Shown: positions 1 to 7,474 of the stretch, one piece after another
Numbering within the stretch: position 1 is the first letter of the stretch
How the letters are laid out: every line of letters begins with the position of its first letter
From: Gillisia mitskevichiae
GTDB lineage: Bacteria; Bacteroidota; Bacteroidia; Flavobacteriales; Flavobacteriaceae
Direction: 5' to 3'
Assembly (NCBI RefSeq): GCF_003634585.1
Contig: NZ_RBLG01000002.1
Location: forward strand, 868,001-932,000
Length of the DNA: 64,000 nucleotides
Program-made: the position numbers and the translations under genes
Notes under the pieces: generated by a model
Databases searched by the model: none
What the model was told of the DNA's origin: nothing
The model's input: only the letters and a program-made list of their open reading frames with translations

Positions 1-2
1 CC

Positions 3-779
3 ATATATGGAAAATTAGTGCTTAGTAACAAGTTGGAAAGCTGTGAAAAGGAGATTATTAAAATCTTGTTCGATCTCTTAAAAAATAAAAACAGATTAAA
101 TCATTCTCCCGAATATTTTTACACCTATCAAAATGCTACTGTTGTGGTAGATGCAGAGCGCTACTACAAGGCCATGTATTATGGAAGTGCAGAATCTTGG
201 AACTTAAGGGATTTTCACATGTTCTATACACTAAAATCGTTGTTGTCCTATTTTGGTCCAGAAACTAAAGCGGTAGTTTGGGCACATAATTCTCACATTG
301 GTAATGCTATGGCTACAGAAATGTATTCCAGAGGCGAAATTAACATAGGTCATTTGTGCAAAGAGCATTTTGGTTCAAAATCATACCACATTGGATTTGG
401 CACACATACAGGAACAGTTGCTGCCGCTAATAATTGGGGAGATAAAATGAAAATGATGCCAGTAAATAAATCTACGGCTGGCAGTTATGAAAATCTTTGC
501 AATAAAACTAACATCGCTAACTTCACGCTTCCTTTACGAGAAAAACATTCTGACGAGAAACTAAAAGCTTTATTAAGTATACCAAAATTGGAACGAGCTA
601 TTGGTGTAATCTATAAACCACAAACCGAACTCTTAAGTCATTATTTTCAAGCAGTTTTACCCTCACAGTTCGATGAGTATATTTGGATAAATAAAACCAA
701 GGCGATCTCCCCAATAACAACAGGAAAAACAACACCAAAACTTATAGAGCTACATCCTTTTAGCTTAGTAGATAAATAA
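3..779 (+). CDS. Erythromycin esterase-like protein, C-terminal part (cut by window edge)
   Basis: The reading frame is open to the left edge, so the GTG at 18 is an internal codon and the gene starts outside the window. About 258 residues of the C-terminal part are visible. The segment VVWAHNSHIGNA (codons around 280-310) matches the erythromycin esterase (EreA/EreB) family, where a His in this region belongs to the active site. Family members hydrolyse macrolide lactones, but most chromosomal Bacteroidota homologues have no proven substrate, so a resistance role is not established. It converges with the phosphoribosyltransferase gene with only two bases between the stops. In other Bacteroidota these families sit together or are fused, which supports the call. 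I am confident of the family and unsure of the substrate. Confidence 0.8.
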   Translation: MYGKLVLSNKLESCEKEIIKILFDLLKNKNRLNHSPEYFYTYQNATVVVDAERYYKAMYYGSAESWNLRDFHMFYTLKSLLSYFGPETKAVVWAHNSHIGNAMATEMYSRGEINIGHLCKEHFGSKSYHIGFGTHTGTVAAANNWGDKMKMMPVNKSTAGSYENLCNKTNIANFTLPLREKHSDEKLKALLSIPKLERAIGVIYKPQTELLSHYFQAVLPSQFDEYIWINKTKAISPITTGKTTPKLIELHPFSLVDK

Positions 780-781
780 AA

Positions 782-1423
782 TTATTGAGTGTACGAAGAA
801 TTAGCTTCATTTAATAATCGTGCTACAGTTGCATCGTCAACTTGTTCAAAATCTTGATAGAACTGCCCTACTGCCCTAAAGTTTTCCGGAACTAAAAGAC
901 AAACTACCTCATCTATATATTGTGAATGTTGCAATTTTTGTAAAGCATTGTTGGAAGCAACCGGAATTGCAACTATCATCTTATGAGGCTTTTCTTCAAA
1001 CAGCATTTCAATTGTAGATAGAATTGTATTTCCGGTAGCAATACCATCGTCCACTACAATTAAAGTGTGACCTTTTAACGGTAAAGGTTTTCTATTCCCA
1101 TAATATTCATGAAATCTTTTTTTAAGCTTCTCTCTAATACGCTTTGTTTCCATTTCAATATATTCTGAAGATATATGAGAAGTAACATCACTTAATACTC
1201 TATTTTTTAAAGTTACAGCCCCAATCGCATATTCTTTATGTAAAGGATGTCCAATTTTTTTTGAAAGCACCACCTCCAAGGGTAATTTTAAGGATTTTGC
1301 TATGGCATACCCCAATGGAACTCCCCCTCTTGGGATCGCTAAAACTATGGCATCGTCGTCTTTATATTTTTGCAATTTAATTGCTAATATTTGGCCAGCT
1401 TCTTTTCTGTCTTTAAATCTCAT
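782..1423 (-). CDS. Phosphoribosyltransferase family protein
   Basis: The protein has 213 residues with a type I phosphoribosyltransferase fold. The PRPP-binding loop is at about residues 122-133 (VVDDGIATGNT), and PRGGVPLG near residue 31 is the usual N-terminal PPi-loop region. Such stand-alone proteins are annotated from sequence only, and the base or other acceptor is unknown. The gene lies six bases downstream of the alpha/beta hydrolase gene on the same strand, so the two are probably co-transcribed. Homologues near erythromycin esterase-like and dienelactone-hydrolase-like genes recur in stress-associated clusters. The family assignment is firm. A purine salvage role is not supported by the context. 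Confidence 0.85.
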   Translation of the reverse strand: MRFKDRKEAGQILAIKLQKYKDDDAIVLAIPRGGVPLGYAIAKSLKLPLEVVLSKKIGHPLHKEYAIGAVTLKNRVLSDVTSHISSEYIEMETKRIREKLKKRFHEYYGNRKPLPLKGHTLIVVDDGIATGNTILSTIEMLFEEKPHKMIVAIPVASNNALQKLQHSQYIDEVVCLLVPENFRAVGQFYQDFEQVDDATVARLLNEANSSYTQ

Positions 1424-1429
1424 TTCAGC

Positions 1430-2074
1430 TTATTTTAAATACTCATTAAACCAATGAATGGTATATTTTGCTACTTCTTCTAATTTGCCGAGTTCAGAAA
1501 ATAAGTGCGTTGCGCCTTCTATTATTTCTATTTCTTTTATACCTCCAAGTTTAGCGTAGGCTTTTTTATTTAATTCTATAACATCCTGATCTTTACTCCC
1601 AATAATTAATAGTGTAGGGCATGTAACTTTATCTAAAACAGCTAAAGCAAGATCTGGTCTTCCTCCCCTAGATACTACAGCAAATATTTTATCTTTTAGC
1701 TGGACAGCTGCTTTCAAGGCTGAAGCTGCACCAGTACTCGCGCCAAAATATCCAATGTGCAAATCATTAAACTTCTCATTATTAGCAATCCAATTCGTTA
1801 CATTTACCAATCGTTCGCATAAAAGATCTATATTGAACCTATTCCCATAAAAAAGGTCCTCTTTCTCTGTTAATAAATCGAACAATAAAGATGAAAACCC
1901 TGCACCTTGAAGCAATTCTGCTACATAATTATTTCTACTACTTAACCTGCTACTCCCACTTCCATGAGAGAAAACAATTAAGCCTTTAGTATTTATCGTC
2001 TCTCTTAATCTACCTTTTAAAGTAACCTCAGCTATTGGAATTTCAATTTCTTTAAAACTATATATATGATCCAT
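1430..2074 (-). CDS. Alpha/beta hydrolase (dienelactone hydrolase-like)
   Basis: The protein has 214 residues and no signal peptide, so it is probably cytoplasmic. The nucleophile elbow GASTGA places Ser113. The acid is Asp162 or Asp164 in GSKDQD and the base is His190 in GATHLF, giving a complete catalytic triad. FSHGSGSS near residue 35 is the oxyanion-hole strand. The substrate cannot be read from the sequence. It is first in a two-gene minus-strand unit with the phosphoribosyltransferase. A Crp/Fnr-like palindrome with a -7 element lies 97-139 bases upstream and would give a leader of roughly 90 nt. Confidence 0.85.
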   Translation of the reverse strand: MDHIYSFKEIEIPIAEVTLKGRLRETINTKGLIVFSHGSGSSRLSSRNNYVAELLQGAGFSSLLFDLLTEKEDLFYGNRFNIDLLCERLVNVTNWIANNEKFNDLHIGYFGASTGAASALKAAVQLKDKIFAVVSRGGRPDLALAVLDKVTCPTLLIIGSKDQDVIELNKKAYAKLGGIKEIEIIEGATHLFSELGKLEEVAKYTIHWFNEYLK

Positions 2075-2170
2075 AGTTGAGGATTTTAGTTAATAGAAAG
2101 TTGTTAAAAAAACAAAGAAATGTACTCTTTACAGGTTTTTCTCTTTCAAAGTATATATATAATTGCATTT

Positions 2171-2213
2171 TAAAAGTAAGAGTTAAAAATCTCGATTAAA
2201 ATGATCGATATCA
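2171..2213 (-). promoter_or_regulatory. Crp/Fnr-like activator site A1 plus -7 element for the hydrolase operon
   Basis: The palindrome core TGAT-CGAT-ATCA is at 2202-2213. On the minus strand TACTTTTA (2178-2171), matching TAnnTTTR, begins exactly 35 bases from the first core base. The same geometry recurs at six other sites in this cluster. The plus-strand equivalent position (2237, TACCTAAA) fits the -7 consensus worse, so I assign the site to the minus-strand hydrolase gene. Confidence 0.65.
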
Positions 2214-2315
2214 GTTAATTTCACTAAACTATTCTTTACCTAAACCAGATTAAAATCCTTCATTTTACCCAAGAATATGAATTTTGCTCTTTATTAGATA
2301 ATAATATTTTCTTTA

Positions 2316-2358
2316 TGACATATATCATATTTAACTCATTTAAAGCGCAATACATTAG
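2316..2358 (+). promoter_or_regulatory. Crp/Fnr-like activator site A2 plus -7 element, no protein gene downstream
   Basis: The palindrome core TGAC-ATAT-ATCA is at 2316-2327, with flanks A and T. TACATTAG (2351-2358) starts 35 bases after the core start and matches TAnnTTNG. A start site near 2363 is implied. The next downstream element is the terminator hairpin at 2461-2510, with no plausible ORF between them. Confidence 0.65.
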
Positions 2359-2362
2359 CCTT

Positions 2363-2510
2363 ATAAAAGGAAAGTTCATTGAAAATATAGTACTATTTGA
2401 TTACTAACTTTTAATTTGAGGTGTTTGTAGGGTGATATTTCATTTTACTGGAAGGTAATGGGGAGTTTAGGATCATAATATGATTGTAAACTCCCTAATG
2501 AACTTTTTTT
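2363..2510 (+). ncRNA. Predicted small RNA 1 (about 150 nt)
   Basis: This is inferred from a promoter-like signal (site A2) and an intrinsic terminator with no coding sequence between them. The terminator stem is GGGAGTTTA / TAAACTCCC (2461-2469 with 2487-2495), with a second inner stem ATCAT/ATGAT, followed by seven T (2504-2510). No known RNA family was recognised. It could instead be a leader or a relic, since nothing here demonstrates expression. Confidence 0.45.
2461..2510 (+). terminator. Intrinsic terminator hairpin of predicted small RNA 1
   Basis: A nine-base-pair perfect outer stem (2461-2469 with 2487-2495) encloses a five-base-pair inner stem. A T run follows at 2504-2510, eight bases after the stem, which is slightly far for a canonical terminator. 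Confidence 0.6.
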
Positions 2511-2558
2511 ATCAAAAGAAATGCTTTTCTAAAAATTAAAGTAAACCTACTTCCTGTA

Positions 2559-2601
2559 TGATATTTATCATATAATTTAAATAAAATAACTACTAGCTTA
2601 G
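2559..2601 (+). promoter_or_regulatory. Crp/Fnr-like activator site A3 plus -7 element, no protein gene downstream
   Basis: The palindrome core TGAT-ATTT-ATCA is at 2559-2570 with A and T flanks. TAGCTTAG (2594-2601) starts exactly 35 bases after the core start. A start near 2606 is implied, and the next element is the strong terminator at 2781-2813. Confidence 0.65.
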
Positions 2602-2605
2602 TGTA

Positions 2606-2813
2606 TAATTAATAAGTTCATTGGAATAGTAATCTCTTAATCATTAGTTTTCATTGTAAAAGCAATGAGAGCTACTTAGAGGTAGTTTTAAGATTGTTGG
2701 AATAGTTTCGCACGATGCTTTGTAAAAAAAGCTGAGTAACCGAGATTTATCTTCTAATATAATATCACTATTTCTAGGAGAACAGGGATGTTTTTGGCAT
2801 CCCTGTTTTTATC
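2606..2813 (+). ncRNA. Predicted small RNA 2 (about 210 nt)
   Basis: Defined by site A3 upstream and a strong intrinsic terminator downstream. No ORF with flavobacterial character is visible between them. The arrangement copies that of predicted small RNA 1 just upstream, which argues for a tandem pair of regulated non-coding transcripts. Expression is not shown. Confidence 0.5.
2781..2813 (+). terminator. Strong intrinsic terminator of predicted small RNA 2
   Basis: A ten-base-pair stem AACAGGGATG / CATCCCTGTT (2781-2790 with 2798-2807) with a seven-base loop is followed directly by T residues. It would also work weakly on the minus strand. Confidence 0.8.
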
Positions 2814-2895
2814 TATTCTCAGTAACTATAGGAGGTTACTTAAACATATGTAAATCTAGAGGTTGAAATTGTTTTTTTGGAAGTTATCTTGAATG

Positions 2896-2988
2896 TAGTT
2901 TAGAATATAAATTGCAAATATAGATCATGAGACAAAAAAATAGATCAATATCTAGAACAGGAACAGGTGGGCTTTAGCTCACCTGTTC
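2896..2988 (+). ncRNA. Possible third small RNA (about 80-90 nt)
   Basis: TAGTTTAG at 2896-2903 with TTTGG about 17 bases upstream (around 2876) resembles a plain Bacteroidota promoter. The hairpin at 2961-2988 would end the transcript. No Crp/Fnr-like palindrome precedes it. This is weaker than the two upstream units. Confidence 0.3.
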
Positions 2989-2995
2989 TTATTTT
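2961..2995 (+). terminator. Strong intrinsic terminator hairpin
   Basis: The stem GAACAGGTGGGC / GCTCACCTGTTC has 12 pairs, one of them G-T. It has a TTTA loop and is followed by TTATTTT. It is the third terminator in a row in a stretch without protein genes. Confidence 0.75.
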
Positions 2996-3211
2996 ATGCA
3001 ATTAAATTTCCTGGTTGGTATTTAAATTTCACTTATTTATCACTAATATATTTCTATAATTACTCCAGAATTATTAAAACTCATGCCATCATAGTAATTC
3101 ATACATGAGAGTACGGAAACGCACCTTTGAAAGTGGGGAAATTCCTTGATAGCCATGGATCTAATTTTAATTCTTATTGATTTAAATTAAGAACACCTAG
3201 CCTTGATTTCA

Positions 3212-3254
3212 TGAGAATTATCATTTTTTAAGAATATCTGGAAAGCTAGATTAG
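3212..3254 (+). promoter_or_regulatory. Crp/Fnr-like activator site A4 plus -7 element for the universal stress protein gene
   Basis: The palindrome core TGAG-AATT-ATCA is at 3212-3223, with one mismatch in the left arm. TAGATTAG (3247-3254) starts exactly 35 bases after the core start. The implied start near 3259 gives a leader of about 19 nt before the ATG at 3278. Confidence 0.7.
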
Positions 3255-3277
3255 TAACTAGTATTAAATCTTCAATC

Positions 3278-4117
3278 ATGAATAAAATTCTTATTCCTAC
3301 TGATTTTTCCGCAAATGCAATGAATGCTATAAAATATGCTTTGCAACTTTTTAAAAACGAACAAAGTAACTTTTATATAATACATACTTTTGCAGATGAA
3401 GTTTATGATAATCACACCGTTTTAACCAGGGCATTATTTGAAGAATTTAGGGATATTATAAAAAAGAAATCAGAAAAGCAGTTGGGTGAACTTTTAATGA
3501 TATTAAAAGAAACCTATCCAAATCCTAAACATCATTTTGAAGCTATTTCTAAGTTTGGAAATTTAGTAGATGAAGTAAACCATTTCGTAGATAATGAAAA
3601 GATAGATGTAGTGGTAATGGGAACCAGAGGTAGGACCGACAACAGGTCTATAGATTTTGGAAGTAACACATTGCAGGTTATAAAATACATTAAATGCCCC
3701 GTGTTGGCCATCCCAAAAGCTTACACTAAATTAAATTTACAGAAAATGCTTTTTCCTACTAATTATCTTGTTCCTCTGAAACGAAAGGAATTAAAATTAG
3801 TTAGTAATCTTTCAAAAATCTTTAAAGCTCAAGTTAAGTTTCTTTACATTTCGAAATCCAAAAAATTATCTTTCAGACAACAAGATAATAAGGAATCTAT
3901 AAAACATATGATGGCGGGTAATAATACTCAGTTTATAGAAGGTGAAGGTGAAGATCTTATTAAGATGATCCACGATGAAATCGAAAAAGAAAAAATTGAC
4001 ATGCTCATTATGGTAAATTCTAGAAAATCTTATTTGGAAAGTTTATTATATCCTTCTACAGTTCAAAAATTAGGTTTGCAAATTCAAATTCCCTTTTTAG
4101 TGCTTCAAAACTTTTAA
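3278..4117 (+). CDS. Universal stress protein, tandem UspA domains
   Basis: The protein has 279 residues in two UspA-type domains (about 1-145 and 150-279). It opens with ILIPTDFS. The first domain ends with VVMGTRGRTDNRSIDFGS and CPVLAIP, the ATP-binding G-x2-G-x9-G(S/T) type region of UspA proteins. The second domain keeps the fold but its nucleotide motif is degraded (LIMVNSRKSYLESLL). Tandem cytoplasmic Usp proteins of this kind are common in Bacteroidota under oxygen or nutrient stress. The gene stands alone behind activator site A4, which is the best-placed of the seven sites relative to a start codon. Confidence 0.9.
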   Translation: MNKILIPTDFSANAMNAIKYALQLFKNEQSNFYIIHTFADEVYDNHTVLTRALFEEFRDIIKKKSEKQLGELLMILKETYPNPKHHFEAISKFGNLVDEVNHFVDNEKIDVVVMGTRGRTDNRSIDFGSNTLQVIKYIKCPVLAIPKAYTKLNLQKMLFPTNYLVPLKRKELKLVSNLSKIFKAQVKFLYISKSKKLSFRQQDNKESIKHMMAGNNTQFIEGEGEDLIKMIHDEIEKEKIDMLIMVNSRKSYLESLLYPSTVQKLGLQIQIPFLVLQNF

Positions 4118-4203
4118 GGCTGCTCATTTTTTTTTGAAGGGGTTCTATAAAACGAAAAAACCCTTTCAAATTAAATAGAACAATATCCTATTTTCATTCA
4201 TGT

Positions 4204-4566
4204 TTAACTGGTAACTAGCCTATATATTAAAATAATAATGGAAATGGTAAAAATGCCCGTGTAAATTAATTTGTTATGACGAGCTATCCAATTAGGTAAA
4301 AAGATATCGAAGTTGTCTTTGGTTGAGTTTGAATATTTTCGTGCCATAATTGTTAATGGACAAAACATCTTGAATAACACCAGAATGATGCCTTCCAACA
4401 ATACCAATCCAATACATATCCAAACCCATTTATCTATACTATTAACTATCACAGCGTATAATAAATAGAATAGTACCACATTGTAAAATGCCCAAATAAG
4501 GGTATGAATAATTTTAATAATGAATAACTTTTCTCCTTCTCGTTTATTGGAATAATCTTTAAGCAT
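4204..4566 (-). CDS. Small membrane protein, unknown function
   Basis: The protein has 120 residues with three likely membrane segments (about 18-42, 48-68 and 98-118). A conserved-looking CPLT motif lies just after the second segment (FCPLTIMARKY), reminiscent of DUF2784-type membrane proteins, but I am not sure of that assignment. The gene converges with the universal stress protein gene and lies downstream of the alcohol dehydrogenase gene with a 77-base gap, so co-transcription is possible. A function cannot be given. Confidence 0.65.
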   Translation of the reverse strand: MLKDYSNKREGEKLFIIKIIHTLIWAFYNVVLFYLLYAVIVNSIDKWVWICIGLVLLEGIILVLFKMFCPLTIMARKYSNSTKDNFDIFLPNWIARHNKLIYTGIFTISIIILIYRLVTS

Positions 4567-4643
4567 ATTTAATTCTTTTGCTTTCCAAATGCTTGCTCCA
4601 AATAGTTGTTCGTGATAATTCCTTAGAATGATTTAAAGCTGTC

Positions 4644-5672
4644 TCAGTTAATTTTTAAAACTTTAGCTCCTCTTATATTTTTATTTTTAAGATCGAATAG
4701 TGCTTTATTTGCCTCTTCCAAAGAGTACAATTGAACCTCAGGCTTTATTGAAGCTTTTACTGCCAGTTCTAGAAATTCTAATACATCCATACTGGTGACA
4801 TTGGCTACACTTTTAATTTCCTTCTCCATCCATAAATGATCCTTGTAAGAAATCTTTTGAAGATAATCTTTGTCTTTATCTTCTTTCCTAATGGCATTTA
4901 TTACTAGCTTCCCTCCCTTTTTTAGATTGCCCAAGGATTTAATTATTGGCGTCCAAACGGGAGTAGTATCAATAATTACATCTAATTTGTTAGGAGGTTG
5001 ATGAGTAATATTACCAGACCAAACAGCTCCACAATCTATAGAAAATAGCCTTTCTTTTTCATTTCTGGCAAAGACAAATACTTTTGAATTTGGATAAAGG
5101 TAGTTAAGCATTTTAAGAACAAGATGTGCGGAAGCTCCAAAACCCATTAGGCCAATCTGGCTATCATTCATTATTTGAGCTAGTTTTATCGAGCGATACC
5201 CAATAGCTCCAGCGCACAATAAAGGAGCTGCTTCGGGATCGGAAAAAAACTCTGGAATGGAATAAACGTAATTTTCAAAAGCTACCATATATTCAGCATA
5301 TCCTCCATTAACATCCTTTCCCGTAGCAACAAACTTATCACAAAGATTCTCGTTTCCTTGCTTACAGAAATTGCATTTCCCACATGCAGAAAATATCCAT
5401 GCAACACCCACACGTTCTCCTAATTTAAATTTGGTGATCTTCGATCCCACTTTCGTAATAGTTCCAATAATTTGATGGCCTAGAATTATAGGGAATTTTA
5501 TGAGAGTTATCCTTCCTTCAATTTCATCTAATTCTGTATGGCACACCCCGCAATATGAAACCTGGATAAGAACTTGATTCTCTTTTGGACTGGGAATAGG
5601 AATTTCAACCAAATCTAGTGGAGAGCTGTGCTCTTTAATGCAAGATATCTTATTAAGAATCATTGCTTTCAT
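4644..5672 (-). CDS. Zinc-dependent alcohol dehydrogenase
   Basis: The protein has 342 residues of the medium-chain dehydrogenase family. The catalytic zinc region CGVCHTELDEIEG is near residue 40, GHQIIGTITKVG follows, and the structural zinc loop with four Cys (CGKCNFCKQGNENLC) is near 95-110. The NAD(P)-binding stretch LMGFGASAHLVLK is degenerate compared with GxGxxG. Length and motifs fit the zinc-dependent alcohol dehydrogenases that accompany universal stress proteins in low-oxygen clusters. The substrate is unknown. I found no copy of the Crp/Fnr-like palindrome in the 140 bases upstream. Confidence 0.85.
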   Translation of the reverse strand: MKAMILNKISCIKEHSSPLDLVEIPIPSPKENQVLIQVSYCGVCHTELDEIEGRITLIKFPIILGHQIIGTITKVGSKITKFKLGERVGVAWIFSACGKCNFCKQGNENLCDKFVATGKDVNGGYAEYMVAFENYVYSIPEFFSDPEAAPLLCAGAIGYRSIKLAQIMNDSQIGLMGFGASAHLVLKMLNYLYPNSKVFVFARNEKERLFSIDCGAVWSGNITHQPPNKLDVIIDTTPVWTPIIKSLGNLKKGGKLVINAIRKEDKDKDYLQKISYKDHLWMEKEIKSVANVTSMDVLEFLELAVKASIKPEVQLYSLEEANKALFDLKNKNIRGAKVLKIN

Positions 5673-5813
5673 GTGTATATGCGTTTAATTATATAAAAAG
5701 ATTTACACTCCAGTTTTGAATGTAATTTAGAGGTTACTTACCTTTACTTATTAGTGGAAAGCTAATTCCACCAATAAACTAAACACCTATTTTTGAAGCA
5801 GTAGTGTGAGATG

Positions 5814-6185
5814 TTAGGAAACTTCCGATTCTTTCTTTGCCTTATTTTTAGAGAGCCTTTCAATAAGATCTGGAACCTTTTCAAATATAGCCGAAAGGTT
5901 ATTGGCTTTTCCAGCAGCTAAGAAAGAAATTTCATCTTCCCTACTCACTAAAAAACCTATTGGTTCTATACCTACCCCTGCTCCAGCACCCATGCCTTCA
6001 CCTCTACTTCCCTTTGTCATTCCACCTTCACCTCCACCAGATCCAAATCCCATTCCTACTTTAATAACTGGAACACACTTAAAATTTCCCAATTCAAATT
6101 GTTCACCTACTATCGTTTCTGTTTTAGCTTCAGACTTGATAAAATCTGTCACTCTTCCCAATAATTCTTCAAAATGTAAGTCCAT
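5814..6185 (-). CDS. GerW (YtfJ)-family protein
   Basis: The protein has 123 residues and belongs to the GerW/YtfJ family, named after a Bacillus spore germination protein but widespread in bacteria that do not sporulate. A short helical N-terminus (FEELLGRVTDFIKSEA) precedes a strand ending in PVIKVGMGFG, a Gly-rich loop (about 48-80) and GIEPIGFLV. It is cytoplasmic with unknown biochemical role. The upstream gene on the same strand starts 11 bases away and encodes a YtfI-like membrane protein, so the Bacillus ytfI-ytfJ gene pair is conserved here. Confidence 0.85.
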   Translation of the reverse strand: MDLHFEELLGRVTDFIKSEAKTETIVGEQFELGNFKCVPVIKVGMGFGSGGGEGGMTKGSRGEGMGAGAGVGIEPIGFLVSREDEISFLAAGKANNLSAIFEKVPDLIERLSKNKAKKESEVS

Positions 6186-6196
6186 AATCTTAATTT

Positions 6197-6706
6197 TTAA
6201 ATATTAATAAATGCTTTAATAATATAGATGGGTCTATTATAAATAGATAGTAATATTCGATTTCTGCCTTCAAAATTGATATTAAATTCTCCAGCATCAG
6301 AATTAATTAAATGAGCTATTGCAAACATTTTGGCATTAATAATATAATCTCCAGTATCTACATCTATCTTAAATTTCTTTATTCTAAAAGATCTCAAAAT
6401 TTTCAAACCTGTTTTTAATCTAAATCCTTTAGATTTTTGCTGGGTGCTAATCTTCTTTCTATCGATGTTCTCTTTTATCGATCTTGTACTTCTATCTTTT
6501 AAAGGGTAGAAATAGAAGTTGGCAAAAAATATGTTCAATTTTATCCTAATTATTTCTTCTTTATGTTTTTCAATATTAGCTTTTAGTAAACCTTTTAATT
6601 GAATGGAGTAAATATTAGAGTTTGTATCTACAAATAAAATAACCGGTATCCATAACATATAAATTATTAGAAGTAAGCAGATTATGGAAAGAGCATAAGT
6701 AAACAT
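6197..6706 (-). CDS. YtfI-like (DUF2953-type) membrane-anchored protein
   Basis: The protein has 169 residues with one N-terminal membrane segment (about 3-25), then a basic region and a beta-rich C-terminal half. No enzyme motif is visible. I propose the DUF2953/YtfI family because of this layout and because the next gene, 11 bases downstream, is the GerW/YtfJ partner as in Bacillus. The family call is an inference from weak similarity plus neighbour. The pair lies behind activator site A5 and probably forms one transcript with a leader of about 10 nt. Confidence 0.6.
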   Translation of the reverse strand: MFTYALSIICLLLIIYMLWIPVILFVDTNSNIYSIQLKGLLKANIEKHKEEIIRIKLNIFFANFYFYPLKDRSTRSIKENIDRKKISTQQKSKGFRLKTGLKILRSFRIKKFKIDVDTGDYIINAKMFAIAHLINSDAGEFNINFEGRNRILLSIYNRPIYIIKAFINI

Positions 6707-6720
6707 CTTTTGTTTTCAAG

Positions 6721-6763
6721 TAAAATAAATTAATTATTAGCCTTAAACATATGATTTTCATCA
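6721..6763 (-). promoter_or_regulatory. Crp/Fnr-like activator site A5 with degenerate -7 element
   Basis: The palindrome core TGAT-TTTC-ATCA is at 6752-6763 with A and T flanks. At the same 35-base offset on the minus strand the sequence is TTATTTTA, which misses the second base of TAnnTTTG. This is the weakest -7 element of the seven. It precedes the YtfI/GerW pair. Confidence 0.5.
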
Positions 6764-6791
6764 TATTACAAAATAAAGTTTGGTGTAGGCC

Positions 6792-7373
6792 TTAAAAACT
6801 TACAGCAAGTCCTATCCCAAATGAAATATACCTATGATCTATACTTTCTGTAATATTGAGATATTTGAAGTCTTTAGAAAGGGAGCGATATTTAAGTTCT
6901 GGACGTAAAGACCAGTTTTCTGCAATCAAATATTCCAATCCTACGGAAGCCTGCCAACCTAAGCCGTATCCCGTATCTTCAGATGTTTCATTTAATCTAT
7001 CCTCTACTTCCAAATTATTATAGATTCCACCTACATTTAGTACGTAGGATGTTTTTACAAAATTCAGAAACGGATCTTTAAATTTTAATCCCAAGCTAAA
7101 GCCAGTTTCTTTCACATCTCTCTCTCCATTTATAGATGTTTCCTTAGTTGTAAATTGATTCCATCCAGATGCTGCATACACATCGAATTGAGGTGAAAGG
7201 GAATATCCTCCTATCAATTCGAAACCGAAACCGGTTTCCAAATTAGTCTCTCCAATCTCTGTACTAGGAAAATTTAGTCCAGGCTTAAATTCTAAAGACC
7301 ATTTTTCTTGTCCCAGTAATGTGAAGCTAAAAAGTAATAAGCTTAAGAAAAGGCATTGTTTAGATAGTTTCAT
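6792..7373 (-). CDS. Outer membrane beta-barrel protein
   Basis: The protein has 193 residues with a Sec signal peptide (about 1-21, ending LLGQ). Alternating amphipathic strands follow, and it ends in a Phe (GIGLAVSF), typical of an eight-strand OmpA/OmpX-like barrel. No ligand can be inferred. It has its own activator site (A6) about 60 bases upstream, which makes it part of the same inferred regulon as the stress genes around it. Confidence 0.8.
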   Translation of the reverse strand: MKLSKQCLFLSLLLFSFTLLGQEKWSLEFKPGLNFPSTEIGETNLETGFGFELIGGYSLSPQFDVYAASGWNQFTTKETSINGERDVKETGFSLGLKFKDPFLNFVKTSYVLNVGGIYNNLEVEDRLNETSEDTGYGLGWQASVGLEYLIAENWSLRPELKYRSLSKDFKYLNITESIDHRYISFGIGLAVSF

Positions 7374-7401
7374 TTTAAAATAATTAAGAATTATTAGTGT
7401 T

Positions 7402-7444
7402 TAAAACTAGACAGTTATACAGCTTTTCCAAATGACAGATATCA
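7402..7444 (-). promoter_or_regulatory. Crp/Fnr-like activator site A6 plus -7 element for the beta-barrel gene
   Basis: The palindrome core TGAC-AGAT-ATCA is at 7433-7444 with A and T flanks. TAGTTTTA (7409-7402 on the minus strand) begins exactly 35 bases from the core start and matches TAnnTTTR. The implied leader is about 24 nt. Confidence 0.7.
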
Positions 7445-7474
7445 TTGATTTGAAAATTTCTCTAAATCAAATTT

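Noticed and set aside
18-779. GTG at 18 as the start of the erythromycin esterase-like gene
   Set aside because: The frame is open upstream to the window edge and the family N-terminal domain is missing, so this is an internal codon.
2821-2840. Inverted repeat AGTAAC-N8-GTTACT
   Set aside because: The arms resemble the B palindrome but the spacer is eight rather than four bases, and no -7 element sits at the right distance. I did not count it as a fourth B site.
4134-4169. Eleven-base-pair hairpin between the universal stress protein gene and the convergent membrane-protein gene
   Set aside because: The T run lies before the stem on the plus strand and no T run follows the stem on the minus strand, so I did not call it an intrinsic terminator. 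It may still act as one.
5902-6207. A plus-strand Pro-rich reading frame of 101 codons
   Set aside because: It is the complement of the Gly-rich loop of the GerW gene. The Pro runs are only the reverse reading of Gly codons.
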